Positions 44,778 through 57,332 of a DNA stretch of 64,000 nucleotides are shown here, piece after piece. The first letter of the stretch is position 1. Each line of letters begins with the position of its first letter. Origin of the DNA: Hamiltosporidium tvaerminnensis (taxonomy: Eukaryota; Microsporidia; Dubosqiidae); the NCBI GenBank assembly GCA_022605425.2, contig CM061247.1, positions 1,661,501 through 1,725,500 on the forward strand, written 5' to 3'. Under the pieces are notes generated by a model, which made no database searches, was not told the origin of the DNA, and was given only the letters and a program-made list of their open reading frames with translations. The position numbers were made by a program, and so were the translations under genes.

Positions 44778-47700
44778 TCGTTAAACAATTATCCTAAAAG
44801 GCCTTTATATTTTTATATTTCCTAATTTTTTTGATTAAATAACTGATAAATAAAAAAATAATTCTTTCTTATCTTCAATTCTCCTTTAAGAAAAAAATGT
44901 TTTTTTTATTAAATAAATATGTCTAATTGAAACATAACGTACTAAATCATCAAAGAAATACAATTTAAAACTAATAATTTATCTAAATAACAAAATTTCA
45001 AGAAAATTTCATTAAAATGAAGATCAATCTTAATAAAAATGGATTTTTTTTAATTTATCACTTATATATCATTTCTTGACAATATCATTCTAGCCAATTC
45101 CAAATAAATACTAACCAATCAAATCCTCTAAAAAAGCCTCTCATTATTTTATCTCTTTTATATTTGACACTTTTATCGTAAATTTGATTTTAAAAAACAA
45201 TTGGTTTTGTTTTAATGTAAATGCTATCGAATATATTTTTATCCAAAAATTTCTCTGTATTGGTTCTTTAACTATTATTTTACAAGAAAAATATTTTTCT
45301 AAATCTTTTAAATTAATTTAATTAATTTAACCGATTTATAAATAATATTTTATCATTCTTGATTTTTTTTTTAATTTAATATAGATTTTTTAAATATTTT
45401 ATGTTATTTAAACACTTCCTATTAAATACTCGGTGTTTATCTGACAAAATCATTGGTATCTTTAATTTACTATAATTATTTGCTTTGGATAGATTTTTAA
45501 ATTTATTTTTTTTATTGAATTTAACAGCATAAAATTACACGTTACTAATATATTTTAATTTTCCTTTAGATGCAAATTTGAAGTTAAAAAAAAATATGCA
45601 ATTTTAAAAGAAATATTTGTTTATGGATCTATTTCTTCGGCGATTCTCGATTTATAAATGCAAAATGGAATGAAAACAATATGTGAAACAAAAAATGATT
45701 AAAAAATCGTTACTCATACAACACATAGCGAATTATATATTTTAAATGGAAACATTTGATATTCGAATCATATTGAACTTATAAAAAATATATTTACAAA
45801 GTTGTTTAATATATTTTTTTTCACAGATTAAATGATATTTTTGACATTCTCGATAAAAAGATGCAATCAAGCTAACTAAAGTAAATTGTAGCAATAAAAT
45901 TTTGGAAAGTATTTTTAAAAAAAATATTGACATAAGTCAAACTAACACAGATACTTATCAAATAAAATATATCCTTTTTATCAAAAAAACACATAAAATG
46001 TAGTTTTTGAAGTATTAATTTTTAACGTGAGTTATTCTTAGGAAATTTGTTCATAAATTTTAGTTCATATTAAGATCTGAAATACAGCGGCATTGAACAA
46101 GTGGATACTTTAAATTTGTCGTATTAAAATAAATCTTTAAATCAAAAAAATCTAGGCTGTTGGGAAGTATATTATTGATTATCATTTTTTTGAATTTAAA
46201 AAGCAATCTGAATCAAAAATATTATGTTTGGTGACATTTGCGGTTGAAATAAAATAGTTCTGTACTTTGCTAATATTGCTAGATTCATAAGCTATATTTA
46301 TAATGTTACGCAATGTAGACGAATATGAGTTACTTTTAAATGATAAACTCTTTAGTTTTTAAATTCGTGACCTTCGAGGTATAAATCGAGTTTCTGAAAT
46401 TACAAAAAATATCAATTTCATATCTATAAAAATTGAATTTTTCAAATCGAATTAAATTTCTTATGGTGATATTTTAGACAATGACATTTGTTTTTGATTT
46501 TCCATCGAGAACGTTACCTATAAATGATAGAAATTATCGGTGGAATTTATAAATTCACCTATTTACATTCGATATTTTCAATTGGGAAACCTTTTTTTTA
46601 AATAAACTGCTTATCACAATAAAAAAAAATGTTGATATGATTTATTTACCATAAATGAAATCGGCAATTTTGTTTAATTAGAATTTTTATAATGTAAAGA
46701 ATTTATGAAATAATGTTTATTACTTAATATTTGGGTAGATACATTTTCCTTACGTTAAAAAAAATTAATCACTATTTAAAGACCATACATTTTCTCTTCT
46801 AAATTCGAATATTCGTTTATATTTTTGTCAATTTCTACTCTAGCGGGGTTCTTTAACTAAAATATGGGATTCTTTTTCATTGTTTATATTTATTTAACAA
46901 CATTTTCTTGGTTACTAGATTGTCTGGAAAAGGTGTTGGTTCCTATGACAGTTAGAATCCCCGTAAAACACTCAATGATGCGGTTTACCAACTCTCTTCG
47001 TAATTTTGATTTGAATTGAGTCCTATTCGTAGATCAGAGAAAATTTTTCGACTGATTCTTTGTGCACTATTGACCGAATGTATTCCTTTAAGATATGTTT
47101 GCGTCATTTTTCACAAAACCGCCCCTCTTTTAAGCACAACATGAATTATATATATATACTACATTTAAACATGACCCCCATCTCATTTGCCATTAGGTCA
47201 TAATTTATAAGTTTCCCGGTTTTATTTATTCCAAGTGGGCCCTGGGAAGTGAATTATATTTAATTGGGTGTTTGGAATTTAAACTCTTATCTAAGATAAA
47301 TATATCAGTTATATAGTTAGGAGTTTTGAATTCGGTTTTCTTTAGGGCTTGCATTATATTTCCATCAGATCAATAAAAGAATTTCTTGAGCTATTGACTG
47401 CTAATTTATTTTGTAAACGTAGATTTGTAACTATTTGGAATAATTTAATGTAGGCATTATACTACTTCATTATGCTGTCTAGTATGGTCATGTCCAAACA
47501 TTTCATTAGAATTTTTAGTTTATGGTCTAATTTTTTCGAAAATCGATTCTAATGACGACACACTTCTCTGCTACCCAGAATACGTTCCATTCTAAATAAA
47601 ACAAAGCAAAGATTAATCGCGCTAGCTTGAATTTGGGTTATTTAGCCATATTAAGAGTCATTAACACCCACTAGCCTATATTTTCGGGTTTTGTATAACT

Positions 47701-49333
47701 TTGAATGTATTCCTCGCTTTAATATTCTGTTATATAAGTTAACTTGTTGACTTTAATCAATTTAATTTTCGGAATTTACTCTGATAAACATATTTTTTTG
47801 TAAAAGTCTTTTATTGTGCAAAATAGATTTCGTGTGTTAATTTACAACTTTGATTTGGTGCTTTTCGAGTAAATGTTTCTTTTGATTTTTCTAACCATCA
47901 CAAAAGTTGTAAAAGCATTGTTCGCTTTTAAAAGCAACAATATACCAACCGTATTCATGTTCTCCATTTAGAGGTATCGACACTCTTTACAAAAAAAAGC
48001 TGAAGTTATCTTTTTTATATCAACTCCGCGCGCACTGCATCATCTAATTTATAATCAGCAGGCTCAAGCGAACTGCGCCTATATGATAGTCGATATATTT
48101 TATTGCGCTTTGATTGATGGCTTTATGGAATAATATTATTCGGTAGCTGTAAATACAATTCATCACATCTTAAATTGTAAGATTTTTTTATTGTATAAAC
48201 GCCTATAAACTAACGTAATGACACTATTAAGATTAAGAAATTGCTCCGTAGTTATGTCGAAATGTTCTATTGAACGTTCTGTGATTAATTTTTATTGAAA
48301 AGATTTTTCTTTAAATTATTTAATACTCGGTTATTTCGTCATATCTTTATTCATATTTTATCTCTTTCTTTTTTTAATTTATATCATCGTTCAAGGTTAA
48401 TTGTTTTTTTTTTTATTTTTTTTTACAAATCCTTTCAATTGGGAAAGTTTGGCCTAAATTTGAGTTTTAAGCGTGTTATTTTAAATCTATCTCTCCAAAA
48501 TTTATTCTCTATTAAGTTTATATGGAATAGAAGATGGGTTGTGGCGCATCAAACACATGTGTTATTCCCCCGAGTCCTTTTCTTGTCTCTCATTGTTCTT
48601 TATTCTAGATAAATTTTCTTCTTTGATTCAAATATTGTTTCAGATGGTTTTCCGTACACTATTTGACATTTGCGGCTATTTTTAGGTAAACTGAGGCTCT
48701 TAAAATATGCATTGTGTATAACGAGCCATTACTTTTTTTAATTAATATTAATCGATTTTTTATACACCAAATCTACGAATATAATCTTAGACCTAGCCAG
48801 AAGCTATACTCTTTTTGGAATTTATACTATCTAAAGTGAATTTCGGAAAATACTCTGTTTAATATACACATTTGGATAATGTTTCCTTGCAATAATAAAA
48901 AAATATTTTTTTTGAGACTTTCGAAACAGTTTGTACTGTAACTCAGAGATTGTTTCGCACGTCTATTTCCAAAAATTTCTTTATTTATTTGAGTGATAAA
49001 TATTTTTTAAGACACAGACTTATATTTATTTACCTAAAGAAGCAATGAAGTATAAGAGTGTTTATATAATTGTGCTTTAAATTCGCAGAAGAACATTTTT
49101 TAGAACAAGTCGATCAATAAACAGAAATCTTTCTGGATTTTATAATTGTTAATACTTCCTTTTAAACCCATAAACACTTCTCTAGGCTTGATATAGTCGT
49201 ACTGAAATCCAGGAAGCCGGTTGATACACCATTTTTAATCAATTTGAAGAAATAATTGCAATAATTGCTCTCTATTTCCAAATTTTTTGATTTTAAAATA
49301 TATTTCTGTTTTCTAGTGTATGATATAAAGGCT
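44778..49333. other. 4.5-kb gene-free region
   Basis: No convincing gene. The 63-codon minus frame at 45742-45933 and the 105-codon plus frame at 48295-48612 have only AT-driven composition. From about 46850 to 48130 the sequence is less AT-rich and probably contains decayed repeats. 46895-47000 loosely resembles family C. Confidence 0.4.
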
Positions 49334-49483
49334 TTACCCAAATTTTCTAATATTTCCCTCTTCTAATATCATAAAATCATAGTTGAGACTAATTTCGCTT
49401 TTTATTAGCTCAATATTAACTCGTGTATGATTTTTCATTTCGAATTTTCGATCTCTATCTGAGTTATTTAATCTTTCCAGACA
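49334..49483 (-). pseudogene. LINE remnant split by the hAT insertion (distal part)
   Basis: Minus-strand LDCLERLNNSDRDRKFEMKN followed by HTRVNIELIKSEISL aligns with LIDCLEKSKELSTRRAAILK and VENNNKSHLALIKGF of the LINE at 23.15-23.28 kb. The frame starts inside the hAT end, so the original sequence must continue on the far side of the insertion. Confidence 0.5.
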
Positions 49484-49491
49484 ATCTAGAA
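49484..49491 (+). other. hAT target-site duplication, left
   Basis: ATCTAGAA. It pairs with ATTTAGAA at 50239-50246 (7 of 8 identical). hAT transposons make 8-bp duplications. Confidence 0.75.
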
Positions 49492-50238
49492 CAGAGGTCT
49501 CCAAACTACGGTCCGCGGACACTTTTCATCCGGCCCGTGGCTACATTTCTTTTATTTGATAGATTTATTTCAAATTTGAAATAAAATAAAAAAAGATAGG
49601 TAAATCATACAAAAAGAATTAAAATATAGATAATTTAGGCATGAATTTGTAATGGAAAGAAGATTCATAGAGTTTTTATTATTTTTTTAAACTAGCAATC
49701 ATTTCTTTATTATTTTATACTAACAAATCAAAATGAAATAACAAAAACACATGGCACAATTAATTATTAATTAGATTAATGTAGTTGAAGTTTTTACGTG
49801 ATAATTTGTTAAAATTATTCGTTAAATTTACTAGAGAGAAATTTCCAGAAAAGACTTCGAGTGCTTGTCTCTTAATTTAGATCTGAAAATGTTTTTTCTG
49901 TACTTCATTTTAGAAAATATTTCTTCGCATAAATGGGTAGAATCGAAAGCGGGAATAAAACCTCATGCAAATTTATGAACTTGATTTGATTGTGTGGCTG
50001 GAAGACTCTTATAAAATTTCACTGGTTTATTTATCTATTTTTATATAGAAATATCTTAATATAGACGTTTATTTTTATGAAAACTATATTAAACTTTAAA
50101 AATCGATTTACAATATTAAAAATTAAAATTACAGAAATATTTTTCTGCATGGTGGCATAAAAAGTAATATTTTCTTGGCCCGCGGGACATTTTTTTAGAA
50201 GTCAATGTGACTCACCAGCCAAAAGTTGGAGATCTTTG
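49492..50238 (-). mobile_element. hAT DNA transposon, internally deleted, animal-type ends
   Basis: 747 bp. The left end CAGAGGTCTCCAAACTACGG is followed by TCCGCGG and CATCCGGCCCGTGG. The right end, reverse-complemented, reads CAAAGATCTCCAACTTTTGG, and CCCGCGGGACA lies further in. These are the terminal inverted repeats typical of a large group of animal hAT elements. 8-bp flanking duplications are present. It encodes only the C-terminal end of a transposase on the minus strand. It is inserted into LINE debris, hence younger than that LINE. Confidence 0.88.
49831..50030 (-). pseudogene. hAT transposase C-terminal (dimerisation) domain remnant
   Basis: Minus-strand reading NKPVKFYKSLPATQSNQVHKF, a stop, then GFIPAFDSTHLCEEIFSKMK and YRKNIFRSKLRDKHSKSFLE, ending at TAG 49831-49833. 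The pattern (F-S-T-x-x-C-E-x-x-F-S-x-M-K ... R-S-x-L-x-D-x-H) is the signature of the hATC dimerisation domain in animal hAT transposases and their domesticated relatives. One internal stop at 49963-49965. The catalytic part is missing. Confidence 0.85.
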
Positions 50239-50246
50239 ATTTAGAA
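50239..50246 (+). other. hAT target-site duplication, right
   Basis: ATTTAGAA, matching ATCTAGAA on the left except at one position. Confidence 0.75.
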
Positions 50247-50480
50247 TATCAAAAACGTAATTTAGTTGAAAACATGAGCTCCTAATTGATTTTATTGTTC
50301 TGATTCAGATATATGAGGGTCATGTTTGAATCGTGGGGGAGCTTGCAACTAATTCATATCAAAAATATTAGTTTGAATCATTTAAGAAATACAACAAGGC
50401 CGATTTCAGTTTAAATTTTTGTAAAAGAACGTAAAAACAACAAACATGTTTTTAGCTGTGCAATAATTTTTTCGAGTTTT
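50247..50480 (-). pseudogene. LINE remnant split by the hAT insertion (proximal part), tentative
   Basis: Minus-strand pieces such as FKHDPHISESEQ and QLGAHVF vaguely parallel CKERLYLPRAELGRGLHS of the LINE, which would be the segment preceding 49334-49483. Very weak alone; it gains support only from its position. Confidence 0.3.
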
Positions 50481-53237
50481 ATTTTGCAATAAAAAGTTGC
50501 TTTTAACTCTTATTAAGATTTGTTTAACCTTATTATATAACTATTTATGATGCTAATTATTTGGTGGCCAAGATTTCGGTATTTATTTCCAAGAATAACT
50601 TAGGCTTGTTTGGTACATCTCTATCTTCTGAAACAAAGAGGTTTGTATGAGGTGACAACTCGATTAGTCGAAAGAAAAATATCTAAAACGCTTGAATATA
50701 GCATGTTTTAAATTATCTTGAAATATGTTTTTATCAGTATGAAAGAAAGAAGTTAAAAAAAAATATAATCTTGAAATTCCCTTTGCTATTTTTAACTTTA
50801 TCAAATATTTGCAAACAATTGAACTTTATAAACGAAGAAAAATTTTTAAAAAATGATTTTCTTGTACCTAATTTTTTTTTAGTTTCTGACCCTTGTTTTA
50901 CAAAAATAATTTTATTCCTCCTTCTTAGCCGGTGTTTTTATTTATCTACGTCAAAGAGCTGAATTTTATAATTAAAAAGTATAATTTATAGTCCGAATTT
51001 TTTTCTCAGGTATTGCTACTTTTGTAAGTTTTGCGTTATGTTTCGGTTCAGTGTCTGTCTCATAGAATATATGAGAATTAAAAACTTTTTGACTAGATAT
51101 TTGCTTCTATTATCCTTGCAATTATTTTTCAGATCATTAGGTAAAAAATATTTTGATTTTTTAATCTAATAGTATTTAAAAGATATCTATATATTCAAAA
51201 TAAAAATAAATAAAAAGCTTACTTGGCTTTTAAAATACCTGCATACCTCCATTGGTTCTTATAAAGACAAAATATTTGATATATAACCGGTAATTTGTCA
51301 CCGCGCAAAATAATTTATAGTTAGAGCGAAATAACAAACTAATTATTTCAGTAAATGAAAAAAATATCATTATGAATGAAGATGGCTCGACGTGGGGCTA
51401 TATGGTGAAACGCTATCCATTTGTAAGCACTAAGTCAGGTAGGATTCACAAGTATCCTAATAGTAAATCACAAGAATAAGGTCGTAAGAAAATTTTTAAA
51501 AGTGAACGCGCATATTTAACTTTTTTTTAGTAACCTTATTATAGATTTTAAAATTCGCTTTCTTTTTGCTAACCTGTTTCGAGTTAGATAACCGGAGAAT
51601 ATAATCCACCTGCAAAACCTTCAAATATGCTCTTGCAGGTTCCTCAGTATCGAAGTTGGTTTTTCTCTAAATATATTAGCTATGTAAGATCAATTTTTTT
51701 TTCAATCCTATTTGATATTGGCTTTTCGATTGGAGAGTACGTATTCATAATTATATTCGTTTTGACGCTTTTTTCGGTATTTTTAAACCAAAATGTAGTC
51801 AATATTTCAGTTTAAATGTTAAAACCTAGGATTAGCATAATCTACATCCCAGCCGATTCATGTTAAAATACATTCCATCAGATAAGCACAAAAACAGTAC
51901 ATTTGTATATTTAACCCACAATATAGTTATTTAGGCGATTATGACAATAACCGATTGAATTGGAAAATTTAATAATTTTACGACAATCTGCTATAATTTC
52001 TTATTGGGTGTCAGAATTAATACTTATAGAATTTCTTTTATGACGTTTATAAAATGATATAAATTTGGAAAAGTATATCAGGTACGGTTCTCAGGACCTA
52101 ATCGAAAACCATGATCCGCTTTACTTATACAATATCGCATTCTAACGTCTTAACGATTGTTTACAGGTTTTTTTTGAGCATTTTGCTTAGTCTAGATTGT
52201 TTTGGGATTTTAAGTCTTTGTAATTTTTTAAAGAATAAATTACATGAGCCCGATTTAGCTTGATGAAGGTAAAACGGAGCATAATTTTGACAAAAAATTG
52301 AACTGATCGAACTTATCAAAAGATCATAAGTTACAAACTTTTGCAAATCGCTCATTCGAGTTTAATTATCATGCATAATACCTGGTAATGTAAATATCAA
52401 CAAACCTTTTTTTACCATATCTCATATGATCTATTTTAAATTCCAAGCATTATGAATAGTACCTAATTATTTGTACTAACCATAACCTTCACTATATCAA
52501 TTTATTATACTCGGGTTTGTTTTGATACCTTTTATTATGCATGCATTAAAATTAAAGTGATTTTATGCTTTTTACACATTTCTGTTATTTTTAATTGCCT
52601 TTAAGGTAGGAAACATAATTTTAATCTATGAATTAAAATTTTTTTCTCACGCTTTGAGTTAATGTATACATAATTGAAATTCCTTTGATTGCTCATTAGT
52701 TAGGTCTTTGGCGTGAAATGTCTTTTTTTTTCGGATTTTATACCTAGACTTGATTCAACCAATTAGCTTGAAGTGTCTATACAATACAGAAAGCTTTAAG
52801 TATATCATAAAGATTTCTATAAAATATTAAAAAGTTTTCATCTAGAAAAAATAAAAATTATGAATTCAAGCGATTTTCTATTTAGAAGTTTCTTATAATA
52901 TTTATAGATTAATGTGTAATGAATGCACGACCGGGAATGATTCGTTGAAAGAAAGAAAGAAAGACTGATCTTATGTGAATATAATCATATATTTATTTTA
53001 AAATGTGGATTTAATTCCTTCAGATCTAAATTTTTGTCGTTCAGGAAAAAATTATTTTTGTCCTAAATTAAATTTTACCAAGCGACTGAAAGTAAAAATA
53101 TACTTTTTACAAGAATATCTAACCATTTTTATTAATTTTAACTATAAATTTTAATACATATATGATCTTTATTTAAAATTTGTGTCGTTTGAGATTTGAA
53201 TAATATTTGGTAAATAAAATTCTCCTGCTATTTTAGC
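50481..53237. other. 2.8-kb gene-free region
   Basis: AT-rich with only spurious frames (50771-50962, 51627-51815 plus; 52161-52355 minus). A faint family C resemblance near 52740-52790. Confidence 0.4.
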
Positions 53238-53957
53238 TTTATTTAAAATTATCACAATTTTTAGAAACAGGGGCAATTGTTATATTTGTTTTCATGGCAT
53301 TAACGCAGTTCTGGGTTTAACATAAATAACTGCTACCCCACTACTCCATCAGTACCCCCTGCGATACTTACATCTCAAAGCCTTTCATCTACCAGGTGTG
53401 TAGAACTTAATTAATAGGCGAGGCTGTTGCCTAGGTTCGTTAATGTCCTTTGCATGGAGTGTGATCAAAGACCGAACCCCCCGGGCTCCCCCAAGACTAT
53501 GCAGCATTCCCACTTACTCTACCCTTTCTGAAGCCAATAAACTTCTAGTTAAGATATATTTCAGAGATTTACATGGAGTCCACCTAGACAGTGCAATGTA
53601 TTTCAAACAGGTATAAGATGCTTCTAGCTTTCCTGGCTATAAATGGTTGTATTTTTTATATCTCCCAGGCGCCAAGTTTTATAACCCGAATGAGCAAGGC
53701 AAGATTTTCATGCTTTTGATGGCAATTACCTCATGTTCAACTGCGGTCTGCAATCTGGTTACGTGAAAAATTGCAAATAAATTGTAGAAAAAGTTTCGCT
53801 ATTTCTTAGACCTCTCCATCTCATAACAACTCTCATGGAATAACCGAAGATGTAGTGTGGTTGTATTCCCACCAAAAATCCAAAAAATGACCTCACACCA
53901 GTTCCACACACCCATTGCCAAGCAGAAGGTTTTTAAAGTCTTATTCACCTTCTACCA
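53238..53957 (+). repeat. Family A dispersed repeat, copy 7 (plus)
   Basis: Full-length copy from CTTTATTTAAAATTATCACA to TTATTCACCTTCTACCAC, with all landmarks in order and small indels. Confidence 0.9.
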
Positions 53958-55303
53958 CAAGTTTGTTATTATAAATTAAACTTTCAAAATGTGCATATGA
54001 AATCTATACCTATAAAGTATAGAATAGACACAAAAAGTGTCATTTAAATCACAATGTGCATGAGGCCTGAAGAGTTTAACGTCGATTAGTTTTCAAACCC
54101 CATAGTTTGATATAATTAATTTAAATAATTATAATCGTATGGTCGAAAATATCCAAAATATACGATTTTTATGTGTTATCTCAAAAAGTATAACGGCTCG
54201 TGTTGATGATATTTCTGGTATTTGTTAGTATAAGCATAAGGAATTGGCTTTTTTTTGATTTTTTCAATATCAAGCCGAAGGAATTTTGTCTAATATTTGA
54301 ATTGACGTTTCGAAGCTTGTATTTTTTTTCGAATTTTTTCTCCGAAATTTTTTTACTTTTACGATATTTTTCTAAGAGATTTATGTGTTCGGCTATGCAG
54401 GTAAATAGAATAATAGCTCAATGAGAAAAACAATCCAATCACTCGCAATTTTTATCCTACTTAATTTATTTTTACGCCTTATTGAGATATTTTGTAACTC
54501 ATCGATATTTACGGTCAATTTACATTTCTAATTGTGATATGTAAAGATATTTAAGCTTTTTTCGCCCACCAATCCCTTGCTTAGCACAAAAAAAAGTTGA
54601 GGCCATATGTTTGTTATCTTTCTGAATTTCTATAGTCTGCCTTATGAATAACTAGGTTTCTTCTGGAATGAGTCAGGTGCAAAATTTTGTCATATATAAG
54701 ATATATCGCATACTGTGACTTAAAATGATAAAAAAAAGGTATTTGCGGAGACATTAAGGGATTATTAAAGTCTATGGTTTTTTGTCCTGTATACGTTAGT
54801 TCAATTATGGTTTGATTTTTTTACCGCGTCATAAACAGATTAAGAACTTAGATGTTCAACTTAAATATTTTTCTACTTTATTTTCATTGTAACTCACCTT
54901 GGCAGCGTATATGCGGGGTTACATTTTTTTATTGTAGGCTATTTTTCGATATCCACTTTTCTTTAAATTTGCCACATTTTTAAATATGGAAAGAGAAAAA
55001 ATTGCATTATTAAGAACCAATTCATTTTCCAGAACTTGTTTCGAACCTTTAGGTTTTTTAGATTATAGTTCTACCAGAAAAAGCAAAAAAATAATATAAA
55101 AACCAAATATCGTAACTACAAATACCAGGGTATAAAACTAAAATATATAAACGCACATTTTTTAAACCGAGATATAATTCATTTGTGAAAGTTAATGAGG
55201 CGATTTGACAAGAAAGTAATTTATAGTTGGAAGTATAAAACAAAAAAGGTTATAAAATTAGACTCAATATTAAAATAACTTTTAAAAATAATTAGGAAAA
55301 ATT
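53958..55303. other. Gene-free stretch
   Basis: Nothing supportable. Short frames at 54200-54424 (plus) and 55058-55243 (minus) lack features. Confidence 0.45.
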
Positions 55304-57322
55304 TTAGCCAGAAATAGCATCATTAAGTTCAATTTTTCGTTTTAACATTACAGTTAAAATTTCCTTAAGTTTTTCCAATTTGACCATCCCGTGTCCTCGG
55401 ATATTAACTGAGGCTTCTTGAACTTCTTTATCCCCAACGATACAAATAACGGAATAATGACTCGTTTCTGCACGTAAAACTTTTTTTGACACACTTAAAT
55501 CTGAATCATCAACAAAAACATGAAATTCAGAAAGATTTTCTTTTATGGAATCGCAATAACTTAATATTTTAGAAGAAGATGACTCACTTTGCATATTATT
55601 GACATTTTCGGATTTGACAACAGAAATGATGCAAGTTTGTCTATAGTTTAACCAAAAAGGTAATTTATCAAAGTGCTCAATCAAAACCGCCATCATTCGT
55701 TCTACACTTCCTAAAATTGCCCTGTGAATCATTACAGGTGACTCCATTTTGCCTTCCTTGCTTCGATATTTCAAATTGAAACGAATAGGCAACTGAAAAT
55801 CTAACTGTATTGTTGCACATTGATGCTGTCGGCCATATCCGTCATATAAAACGATATCAATTTTGGGGCCATAAAAAGCACCATCACCTTCATTTATTGT
55901 ATAGTCTCTGCCTTCTAATGCTCTAATTAACATATTTTCTGCTTCGTCCCAATCTGAAATATTTCCTATAAATTTTTCAGGTCTCGTACTCAATTTTAAA
56001 TCGTATGAAAACTTCAAAATGCTATAAACGCAGTCAAGAAAATCCAAAACACCTCTGATCTCACCCTCTACTTGTTGTAACATACAAAATATATGTGAAT
56101 CGTCTTGACTAAATTTTCTTACACGAGTGAGACCTGTTAGAGTTCCACTCAGTTCGTTTCTATGCAAAACACCGAAATCAGCAAGTCTCAACGGCAAATC
56201 CCGATAACTACGATCGGTTTGTCTGAAATACAAACAATGTGCAGGGCAATTCATAGGCTTTAACGCATAGTTATTGTGACAATTTGAAAAATCAGATTGC
56301 CCGTTCAACTCTCCACAGTTATTCGCATCATCGACTTCCTTTGAAACAGAATCTCCCCCATTGACACTCAAAAGAAACATATTTTCTTTATAATTTTGCA
56401 AATGACCAGATGTTTCCCATAACTCATTGCTATAAATAACAGGCGTAATAATTTCACCGTAACCTCTCTTTTTATATTCTTCTCTAATATAATTAAGCAA
56501 TGAATTGTAAGTAAAAGTACCACTCACAGTAAAAAATGGAGATCCCGGAGAAAATCTTGAAACAAAAAATAAATCTGAATTTCGATGGTCTCTTTTCTTA
56601 GCTTTTACAATATTTCGATTGTATTCATCAAAATGTTGGAGTGAAGGAAAAGAAACACCATGAATACGTGTGAGCGATATTTTTGTCTTAAGAAAATATG
56701 CCGATCCATGATTTGTAACTTTAATTAATTTTATATTATTTGTAAATAGAATATGTGGACCTGGACAAAGATCTACAAAATCATTTATACAATAAGCAGA
56801 TAGAAGTTCATCTTCCTTACATTTCTTAATTGCTTCATCAATAAAATGTTTCTTAAAAATATTTTCTTTATATTTTTCTAATAGATCTTCTCGTTTGAAA
56901 AATTTTTGTTCGATTGGTGTTTTTTTAGAAATTATTTCTTTCATTTTATTGTCGATTTGAAGATAATCATTGGTTGAAAATGTGTGATTTTTATCTAAAA
57001 GAACATCATAATAAAAACCTTGTGCGGTAGGAGGGCCAGCTGAGAGTTTGGCGTTTGGATATATTTGTAATATAGCATATCCTAATACGTGCGCACTCGA
57101 ATGATAAAATACTTTTTTTCCTTCTGCATCGTCAAAGGTCAAGAATTTTATTTTTGTATTTTGAAAAAGAGGTGTGCTGAGAGGCAACAATTTTTCTTCT
57201 GATTGAGCTACAAGTACCTTTGGATGTTCTGAATTGTGCTCTTTTGAAATCTTAAAAGGCGTGACACCAGGTGGATAAATATATGTTTTAGAATCGAAAG
57301 TAATTTCTATATCTTTGGACAT
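55304..57322 (-). CDS. Threonyl-tRNA synthetase
   Basis: Charges tRNA-Thr (class II synthetase), probably cytosolic. The 672-residue product shows the full domain order. A TGS domain (about 4-65) is followed by the SAD/editing-type domain with HSSAH (74-78) and CPGPH (186-190). The class II core comes next: motif 1 region at about 280-300, zinc Cys359 in MNCPAHC, motif 2 FGVLHRNELSG at 383-393 and HIF at 410-412. Motif 3, HRAILGSVERMMAVLIEH, precedes the C-terminal anticodon-binding domain (from about 560). A ~30-residue Asn/Asp/Ser-rich insertion (about 321-351) separates motif 1 from the zinc Cys. No leader peptide. The start ATG (57320-57322) has CCCC 6 nt upstream. Confidence 0.96.
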   Translation of the reverse strand: MSKDIEITFDSKTYIYPPGVTPFKISKEHNSEHPKVLVAQSEEKLLPLSTPLFQNTKIKFLTFDDAEGKKVFYHSSAHVLGYAILQIYPNAKLSAGPPTAQGFYYDVLLDKNHTFSTNDYLQIDNKMKEIISKKTPIEQKFFKREDLLEKYKENIFKKHFIDEAIKKCKEDELLSAYCINDFVDLCPGPHILFTNNIKLIKVTNHGSAYFLKTKISLTRIHGVSFPSLQHFDEYNRNIVKAKKRDHRNSDLFFVSRFSPGSPFFTVSGTFTYNSLLNYIREEYKKRGYGEIITPVIYSNELWETSGHLQNYKENMFLLSVNGGDSVSKEVDDANNCGELNGQSDFSNCHNNYALKPMNCPAHCLYFRQTDRSYRDLPLRLADFGVLHRNELSGTLTGLTRVRKFSQDDSHIFCMLQQVEGEIRGVLDFLDCVYSILKFSYDLKLSTRPEKFIGNISDWDEAENMLIRALEGRDYTINEGDGAFYGPKIDIVLYDGYGRQHQCATIQLDFQLPIRFNLKYRSKEGKMESPVMIHRAILGSVERMMAVLIEHFDKLPFWLNYRQTCIISVVKSENVNNMQSESSSSKILSYCDSIKENLSEFHVFVDDSDLSVSKKVLRAETSHYSVICIVGDKEVQEASVNIRGHGMVKLEKLKEILTVMLKRKIELNDAISG

Positions 57323-57328
57323 ATTTGA

Positions 57329-57332
57329 GGGG
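57329..57332 (-). promoter_or_regulatory. CCCC start-proximal motif of ThrRS
   Basis: The minus strand reads AATCCCCTCAAAT before the ATG. Same pattern as for CysRS and the secreted orphan gene. Confidence 0.5.

Noticed and set aside
48295-48612. 105-codon plus frame
   Set aside because: Composition is Phe/Leu/Ile/Arg from T-rich DNA, with no CCC motif and no homologous words elsewhere.
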